Assembly: GCA_964556425.1 (NCBI GenBank)
Contig: CAZKWC010000008.1
Span: forward strand, 1-64,000
Origin: JALQUL01 sp964556425
GTDB lineage: Bacteria; Pseudomonadota; Gammaproteobacteria; Burkholderiales; Burkholderiaceae_C
DNA length: 64,000 nt
Direction: 5' to 3'
A program made the position numbers and the translations under genes. Positions 58,326 through 64,000 of this stretch are shown here, one piece after another (the stretch's first letter is position 1; each line of letters starts with the position of its first letter). The notes under the pieces are model-generated. The model did not search any database and was not told the DNA's origin. It was given only the letters and a program-made list of their open reading frames with translations.

Positions 58326-59138
58326 ATGTCTGATTTATTTTTAAAAGGTAAAACTGCCTTAGTCACTGGCTCAGCGCAAGGTATTGGCTTGGCAATTGCC
58401 ACTCGTTTAGCTCAAGCAGGCGCAAATATTGTTTTGCATGGTTTGGCTAGTCCAGAACAAATTAGCGAAGCTAAGGCTACCGTCATGGCCGCTGGCGCAG
58501 CAGATGTGATGTTCTCCGATGCAGATGTCAGCCAACCTGCGGCAATTGAAGCCATGATGAAACAAGTTTTGGTATGGAAAGGCGGACTTGAAATATTGGT
58601 AAACAATGCGGGTATTCAACACACTGCATCAGTAGTAGATATGCCTGCAGCCAAATGGGAAGCTATTATTGCGATTAACTTAAGTTCTGCTTTCCACACC
58701 ATGCAAGCCGCTTTACCTGGCATGATTGAAAAAGGTTTTGGTCGTATTATTAATATTGCCAGCGTGCATGGTTTGGTTGCCTCTGCACAAAAAGGCCCTT
58801 ATGTAGCGGCTAAGTTTGGTTTGGTAGGCTTGTCTAAAGTGGCGGCCCTTGAAGTAGCCGCAGTTGGCAGTCGTGAGTCTGGCGGTGTAACGGTGAACTG
58901 TATCGCCCCAGGCTGGACTGAAACCGCTTTAATTGCACCTCAAATTCTCGCTAGAGCCGCTAAATATGGTGGTGATATGAAACTTGGCGAACAAGACTTA
59001 CTCAAAGAAAAACAACCTAGCTTAAGAACTTCTGCTCCTTCAGAAATTGGTGAAGTAGCGGCTATGCTTTGTCAAACTTGGGCACATAATATCAATGGTA
59101 TTACCTTACCTGTTGATGGCGCTTGGACCTCACAATAA
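58326..59138 (+). CDS. 3-hydroxybutyrate dehydrogenase
   Basis: Oxidises D-3-hydroxybutyrate to acetoacetate with NAD, the step after polyhydroxybutyrate depolymerisation. 270-residue short-chain dehydrogenase: TGSAQGIGLAIA (about 14-25), NNAGIQH, IASVHGLVASAQKGPYVAAKFGLVGLSK with Ser/Tyr/Lys, and NCIAPGWTETALI. The HGLxxSxxKxxYVAAKxG and GW patterns match the BDH group. Good AAAGGA site. Confidence 0.87.
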   Translation: MSDLFLKGKTALVTGSAQGIGLAIATRLAQAGANIVLHGLASPEQISEAKATVMAAGAADVMFSDADVSQPAAIEAMMKQVLVWKGGLEILVNNAGIQHTASVVDMPAAKWEAIIAINLSSAFHTMQAALPGMIEKGFGRIINIASVHGLVASAQKGPYVAAKFGLVGLSKVAALEVAAVGSRESGGVTVNCIAPGWTETALIAPQILARAAKYGGDMKLGEQDLLKEKQPSLRTSAPSEIGEVAAMLCQTWAHNINGITLPVDGAWTSQ

Positions 59139-59156
59139 TTTTTAATTTACCCAATT

Positions 59157-59193
59157 AAAAAACCACTCCAATCTTCATTGGAGTGGTTTTTTT
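59157..59193. terminator. Bidirectional terminator
   Basis: CCACTCCAA (59163-59171) pairs with TTGGAGTGG (59178-59186) with an A run before and a T run after. It lies between the convergent 3-hydroxybutyrate dehydrogenase and lectin genes and can serve both. Confidence 0.92.
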
Positions 59194-59211
59194 CTTTCAT
59201 TGATCTATTAT

Positions 59212-60607
59212 TTAAAATGGTGATTGAGAGATTCTCCATTGTTGATTAATTTGACCATGACAGGCAAAGGTATAGACGCCAGTACGGTTGGTAGAAGAGG
59301 CATTGAGCACATCCATACAACGCCCCATCTTATTTTGCAGCATACCATTTACATAAGTCCAACGTTGACTATTTTGACCATTACATGACATTAGATTAAT
59401 GGTTGTAGCATCTGCATTTCTTCCCTCATTAACGTTTATACACTTTCCATTTGAACTAAGAATTTGCTCTCCTACAAAATCCCATTTTTGATACTGGGCA
59501 CCATTACAATCATTAATAACCAGTTTTGTTCCATTATTTAAAGTTCCGTAATCAGGCTGTAAACACTTATCGCCAATTCCTACTATCGCACTTGTAATCC
59601 GATTAGGGGGAAAGGGTTGATTAGCCATTTCTCCCTCTATATTCCAACGTTGATTAACACCCCCATGACAAGGAAAAGTAGCGACAGGCACCCCAGGATT
59701 AGACAGGGCATTCACCACATCTAAACAAGTACCAAGCTTGCTTTGTATTAATCCGTTATTAATAACCCAACGCTGATTGTCACTACCTTTGCAGGTTTGC
59801 AAAACGGCATTTCCATGTCCTGTTGAGTTAGGATTATTAATAGTTAAGCATCTACCACCAATACCAACTATTAAACCATCAAGAATTTGCCAATTCTGAT
59901 TGGATCCACCGTGACAAGGGTACATATTAATTGTGGCTCCATCATAAGATTGACCTCCTTTTACATCTGCGCACATATTTGCTAGGCCGACAATTTTTAC
60001 AAAAGGAATTCCATTGGTATTAGGAAAGGGTTGAGGCTTAGGCTGTGGNNNNNNNNNNNNNNNNNNNNNNNNNNNNNNNNNNNNNNNNNNNNNNNNNNNN
60101 NNNNNNNNNNNNNNNNNNNNNNNNNNNNNNNNNNNNNNNNNNNNNNNNTTGAACTCCCACATCCACTCTCCATTGCTGTGGATTACTACCGTTACATTGT
60201 TTGGCTTCAATTGGAAACATATCGCGTGTGTTATTTCTAACCGCTTCAAGGCATGTTCCTAATTGATTTTGTATAGTGCCATTAATATGACGCCATTTTT
60301 GATTCTCCCCGCCATGGCAGGTCCAAATAATTATTTTTGCTCCTGAATTAGAATTAGCATCTTTAACATCTAAACATTTACCATTTGGTGTCTGTATTTG
60401 ATCGCCTTTTTTGAACCATTTTTGATTGGCACCACCATGACAAGTCGATAATATAACCTCAGTACCATTGAATAACTGGCCATTTTTTACTTCCATGCAT
60501 TTACCAGTCAAACCAACCACTGTGGCTGCGCCATCCACACTACTTAAAGCAAAACTACAGTGACTCATTAACATGAGAGAAACAGTGAGCCATAATTTTT
60601 TTATCAT
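59212..60607 (-). CDS. Secreted triple ricin-B-type lectin, interrupted by assembly gap
   Basis: One gene in two parts. N-terminal 153 residues: signal peptide (cut near SFA-LS, residue 20) and one beta-trefoil with three QxW repeats (Q62-W64, Q103-W105, Q144-W146). After the gap, 278 residues: a PQPKPQPFP linker and two more trefoils with six QxW repeats, to the stop. Paired cysteines (CMEV..CHGG type) suggest disulfides. The trefoils bind sugars. No enzyme domain is visible, though one could hide in the gap. The frames on the two sides differ by one base only because the gap size is arbitrary. GAGGA site before ATG 60607. Confidence 0.85.
60049..60148. other. Assembly gap of 100 N
   Basis: Exactly 100 placeholder bases inside the lectin gene, at the edge of a Pro-Gln repeat linker. 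The repeat probably broke the assembly. True length unknown. Confidence 0.95.
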
Positions 60608-60870
60608 ATTTAAATCCTCAATAATTGAATTGTGTTGTATTGGAGGTTAACCCAGTACAAGCTCTACAGGCTAGTACTAATTAGCCAAATAGTTGTGTAA
60701 TTAGTACTTTATTGTTATCCCTAGAATGTGTTTGCGATTTTAGCGAAGTGTCTCAAGACAAAAAAGAAATTAATAACGATTTGATCAATTATTACTTTTA
60801 GATGCAATTAAAATCTAGCAACCTAAGGATGAGTTTTCTCATTAATCCTAAGATAACTCATGAATTGAGC

Positions 60871-62148
60871 TTACCAATTAAAAGTGGTTTGTTCTGCCAT
60901 TTTGTTCGCTTGTGTCTTTAATTCTTGATTGTTTAAATCTTTCATTAAACTCAAACCTGCAGCTCTCACGCCTAACAATCTAATTCGACGAGTTAAATCT
61001 ACTCTCTTAAGTGCTTGACCGCATAATTTTCTTATCTGATCAGCCTCCTGAATATAAACACTAGAGGTTTGATCTCGAGTGACTGATTTAAAATCAGCAA
61101 AACGTAATTTAATGCCTATGGTTTTTGCCCCATAGCCTTTTCTTTTTAAGTCACTCGCAACTTGTTGGCACAACAAATCTAGTGTAGTGCCCAACTCCTG
61201 CTTATGTTGGTTAACACTTAAATCCTTGTCAAAAGTAGTTTCTCGGCTAATAGAACTGGGCTCGCTACTAGTACTAATAACTCTATTATCTTTGCCCCAA
61301 GCACTATCAAAAAGCCATGCGCCATACGACTTGCCAAAAAGTTGCATTAGCTCAAGTTGATTTTTTTGAGCTAATTGACCAATGGTGTTTATACCTAATG
61401 ATTTTAATTTTTGATCAGTTTTAGGGCCTATACCATTGATTTTTCGGCACTCCAGTGGCCAAATTTTAGTGGCTAGATCCTCTTCAAAAATAATGCTAAT
61501 ACCTTTGGGTTTATTAAATTCGCTAGCCATTTTGGCCAATAATTTATTAGGTGCTACTCCTATAGAGCAAGTCAGCCCAGTGGCCGTTAAAATGGCTGTT
61601 TGCAATTGTAGGGCTAGTTCATAACCACCTAAAATCTGACCATTTTTTACATGAGTAAAATCTATATAAACCTCATCAATACCCCTATCTTCCATTAAGG
61701 GGGTAATTGATAAGATTTGCTGTTTGAATAAACTGGAGAAATGTTTGTACCTTGGAAAGTCAACTGGTAACAAAATAGCTTGAGGGCACAAAGCTGCAGC
61801 TTTCATAAGTCCCATCGCAGAACCTACGCCAAACTGCCTTGCTGGGTAGGTAGCAGTTGTAATCACACCACGGCCTTTATACCGCCCCAACTTTGGAAAG
61901 TCACAGGGCGGTATCAAGCTCAAGTCTTTGCCTTCAATTAATTTTAAAAAATCTTCATCAATTGAACGTCTAGACCCGCCAATTACCACAGGCAAACCTT
62001 TTAACTGTGGGTAACGAAGTAGCTCAACTGAACCATAAAAAGCATCCATATCCAAATGCGCAACTCTTCTTAAACTTTTAGATAAAGCGATGTCAAACTG
62101 TTCAGCTGGCCCATCTGTTTTCATCAAGGAAGAACTCGAAGCACTCAT
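60871..62148 (-). CDS. dinB: DNA polymerase IV
   Basis: Error-prone Y-family polymerase for lesion bypass. Catalytic acids in HLDMDAFYGSVE (about 32-43) and DRGIDEVYIDFT (about 137-148). SIGVAPNKLLAKMASEFNKPKG and INGIGPKTDQKL (helix-hairpin-helix) are present. 425 residues versus about 350 in E. coli; an extra segment of about 30 residues sits between PVVIGG and GRGVITTATYPARQ, as I recall from other Burkholderiales. The C-terminal end lacks a clear beta-clamp QLxLF box. Confidence 0.93.
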   Translation of the reverse strand: MSASSSSLMKTDGPAEQFDIALSKSLRRVAHLDMDAFYGSVELLRYPQLKGLPVVIGGSRRSIDEDFLKLIEGKDLSLIPPCDFPKLGRYKGRGVITTATYPARQFGVGSAMGLMKAAALCPQAILLPVDFPRYKHFSSLFKQQILSITPLMEDRGIDEVYIDFTHVKNGQILGGYELALQLQTAILTATGLTCSIGVAPNKLLAKMASEFNKPKGISIIFEEDLATKIWPLECRKINGIGPKTDQKLKSLGINTIGQLAQKNQLELMQLFGKSYGAWLFDSAWGKDNRVISTSSEPSSISRETTFDKDLSVNQHKQELGTTLDLLCQQVASDLKRKGYGAKTIGIKLRFADFKSVTRDQTSSVYIQEADQIRKLCGQALKRVDLTRRIRLLGVRAAGLSLMKDLNNQELKTQANKMAEQTTFNW

Positions 62149-62266
62149 ATCTTTGAAGCACCTATTAGCTAGAAATGTTTAGCAAAATGCTTTTTATTCA
62201 CCAATAGCATAAGTTGGGGAAGCCGTATGTTGGACATTATTTACCAAGACAACCGAAATGATAATT

Positions 62267-62315
62267 AAAATCTGCCTCATCGATTGTGTCATACGACTCT
62301 TCGATGGCAGATTTT
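62267..62315 (-). terminator. Terminator of the alpha-hydroxyacid dehydrogenase gene
   Basis: AAAATCTGCC plus ATCGA (62267-62283, two-base bulge) pair with TCGATGGCAGATTTT (62301-62315), a 15-bp stem. On the minus strand a TTTT run follows. It separates this gene from dinB. Confidence 0.75.
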
Positions 62316-62359
62316 AATCAATGCTAAGAGAGGCTTATAGTGAGCCACTAAAACGAATC

Positions 62360-63526
62360 TTACTCGTATTTTGAACTAGGTAAAGTGCCTGGCAACAAAA
62401 TGGAGGAATCTACTTTTTTAATGTCAGTGTGACCACAAAAGGCCATGGTAATGTCCAACTCTTTATGAATAATTTCTAGTGCTTTTGTAACACCAGCTTG
62501 ACCCATTGCACCAAGGCCATACAAAAATGAACGCCCAATATAAGTTCCTTTTGCGCCTAATGCATAGGCTTTTAAAACATCTTGACCCGACCTAATGCCA
62601 CCGTCCATATGCACTTCAATTTTATGACCTACTGCATCTACAATTTTGGGCAATGCATTAATGGTGGAGTCTGCGCCATCTAACTGCCGACCTCCGTGAT
62701 TGGAAACAATAATTGCGTCTGCACCAGTAGCGACAGCTAAATGTGCGTCTTCTACGTCTTGAATACCTTTAAGAATAATTTTTCCACCCCAACGCTTTTG
62801 AATCCATTCAATATCAGCCCAACTTAAAGCTGGGTCAAATTGTTTGGCGGTCCACTCGGATAATGACCCCATATTATCAACACCACTTACATGACCCACA
62901 ATATTGCCGAAGGAGTGTCTTTTAGTGCCCAACATGCCTAAACCCCAACGTGGCTTAGTGGCCATATTCAGCATATTTTTAATGGTTAATTTAGGTGGTG
63001 CTGACAAACCATTTTTTAAATCTTTGTGACGTTGACCCAAAACTTGTAAATCTAGTGTCACGACCAAAGCAGAACAATTGGCAGCTTTAGCTCTATCAAT
63101 TAAACGTTCAATAAAACCACGATCTTTCATGACATATAACTGAAACCAAAAAGGATGACCCCCTGTAGCGGCAGACACATCTTCAATTGAACAAATACTC
63201 ATGGTGGACAGGGTAAAAGGTACGCCGAACGCCTTTGCAGCCAATGCACCACATATTTCTCCATCAGCATGTTGCATACCAGTAAGGCCTGTGGGAGCAA
63301 TAGCTACTGGCATGGAAACCGTTTGGCCTACCATCTGGGTCTGGGTAGTGCGATTTTCCATATTCACTGCCACTCGTTGGCGTAGCTTAATTTTTTGAAA
63401 ATCGGCTTCGTTGGCACGATAAGTACCCTCAGTCCAAGAGCCTGAATCGGCATAATCGTAGAACATACGTGGAACACGTTTCTCGGCAAGAATTCTTAAA
63501 TCTTCTATTGTAGTTATGACTGGCAT
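62360..63526 (-). CDS. lldD: FMN-dependent alpha-hydroxyacid (L-lactate) dehydrogenase
   Basis: 388 residues of the LldD/glycolate oxidase family. FMN and substrate residues: RMFYDYADSGSW (front), APTGLTGMQHADGE, QLYVMKDR, and the catalytic histidine in SNHGGRQLDGA with GGIRSGQDVLKAYALGAKGTYIGRSFLYGLGAMG. Oxidises L-lactate or a related 2-hydroxyacid and feeds quinones or oxygen. A lactate permease or regulator is not adjacent. AGGAG site before ATG. Substrate is not certain; L-lactate is the commonest. Confidence 0.9.
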   Translation of the reverse strand: MPVITTIEDLRILAEKRVPRMFYDYADSGSWTEGTYRANEADFQKIKLRQRVAVNMENRTTQTQMVGQTVSMPVAIAPTGLTGMQHADGEICGALAAKAFGVPFTLSTMSICSIEDVSAATGGHPFWFQLYVMKDRGFIERLIDRAKAANCSALVVTLDLQVLGQRHKDLKNGLSAPPKLTIKNMLNMATKPRWGLGMLGTKRHSFGNIVGHVSGVDNMGSLSEWTAKQFDPALSWADIEWIQKRWGGKIILKGIQDVEDAHLAVATGADAIIVSNHGGRQLDGADSTINALPKIVDAVGHKIEVHMDGGIRSGQDVLKAYALGAKGTYIGRSFLYGLGAMGQAGVTKALEIIHKELDITMAFCGHTDIKKVDSSILLPGTLPSSKYE

Positions 63527-63763
63527 TTCGAGCTCCTTTAATTTATGGTGAATTACTTACCACTTAACACTCATTTACTTAAAATGTTCGAACAGATTAA
63601 TCACCAAAACACTCAAAATTGATTTTTAGAAGCGTTAAAAGTGTTGAAGTGTTTCTATTTAGTGAATTTATGACAAGTTGCAGTTTACAATCAAGTCCAT
63701 CATATAGAAATTGTTAAGCGACTTCAATTTTCAAGTATCATTTTACCTTTTTTGCTATTTTTA

Positions 63764-64000
63764 ATGAAATCAAGCCTAGGCATCAACTTTATTTTTCATA
63801 CGATAGCTTTAGGCGGTGGGATGGAGCGATACACCCTCGATTTGCTCAAGCACTTTTCTAATCAAGGCTATAGAATTAGAATTATCGCTCGAAAAGTGAA
63901 ATGTCAAGACATACTTGATTTAAGCAATATCGAGTTGATACATTTACCCGATAAAACCCCTCTTAATCGACTTAATAATTATTTATTCGAAAATAAAGCA
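63764..64000 (+). CDS. Glycosyltransferase N-terminus, cut off by window edge
   Basis: 79 residues are visible. The front INFIFHTIALGGGMERYTLDLLKHFSNQGYRIRIIARKV is the GGxERY-type start of GT4 family sugar transferases. Probably acts on lipopolysaccharide or another surface sugar chain, but the rest is outside the window. Divergent from lldD across 237 bases. Confidence 0.78.
   Translation, partial: MKSSLGINFIFHTIALGGGMERYTLDLLKHFSNQGYRIRIIARKVKCQDILDLSNIELIHLPDKTPLNRLNNYLFENKA

Overview
The window is a low-GC, AT-rich stretch of chromosome from a betaproteobacterium, most likely of the order Burkholderiales. This is inferred from gene order and protein features: pyrG-kdsA-DUF1330-eno-ftsB, selO-msrB-yciB-bolA-ppiC, roxA next to a SlyD-type isomerase, EI24 protein next to glnA, and a DinB carrying the insertion I associate with this order. 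No tRNA, rRNA, CRISPR array, intact insertion sequence or prophage was seen. Two runs of exactly 100 N (29771-29870 and 60049-60148) are scaffold gaps, and each interrupts a gene.

Regions: (1) 1-6.4 kb: 3' part of glnA with a sigma54/NtrC-type control region, an EI24 membrane protein, RsuA, then trpB-trpA. (2) 5.5-8.7 kb: a peroxide-defence module, oxyR divergent from a stand-alone rubrerythrin, a separate rubredoxin and a rubredoxin reductase. (3) 8.7-14.1 kb: topoisomerase IV (parC, parE) with a lytic transglycosylase between them. (4) 14.6-29.6 kb: an MFS carrier, then housekeeping genes (methyltransferase, dapA, bamC, roxA, slyD-like, dut, coaBC, pyrG, kdsA, eno, ftsB, a NadR-like ATPase). 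(5) 29.6-34.6 kb: a gap-split Bax-inhibitor-like protein, DUF455, gamma carbonic anhydrase, hslO, panB and panC. (6) 34.6-36.4 kb: a small accessory island with an orphan HipB-type regulator, two copies of a perfect palindromic operator, and a divergent unrecognised cassette whose membrane gene is frameshifted. (7) 36.4-50.9 kb: a catabolic region with an OCD-family enzyme, a DgcA-like flavin/FeS demethylase, and a Liv-type ABC importer interleaved with two acyl-CoA synthetases, an enoyl-CoA hydratase and an acrylyl-CoA reductase. (8) 51-59 kb: selO, msrB, yciB, bolA, ppiC, yaaA, a QueF-like protein that has lost its catalytic residues, a dienoyl-CoA isomerase-like crotonase and 3-hydroxybutyrate dehydrogenase. 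(9) 59-64 kb: a secreted triple ricin-B lectin, dinB, an FMN-dependent alpha-hydroxyacid dehydrogenase and the start of a glycosyltransferase.

Three themes link the genes. Oxidative and thiol stress: oxyR, rubrerythrin, rubredoxin and its reductase, msrB, selO, yaaA, hslO. Coenzyme A supply and use: panB, panC, coaBC and the acyl-CoA cluster. Nitrogen and amino-acid metabolism: glnA, trpBA, dapA, OCD and the DgcA-like protein.

The points most worth following up are the QueF-like pseudoenzyme (56047-56868), the orphan regulator plus unrecognised cassette (34637-36328), the OxyR-linked split rubrerythrin system (5491-8688), the lectin interrupted by a gap in its Pro-rich linker (59212-60607), and the transporter/CoA cluster with a perfect 24-bp palindrome (39669-50892). 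All calls were made by eye from the sequence and memory of the families; no database search was run.
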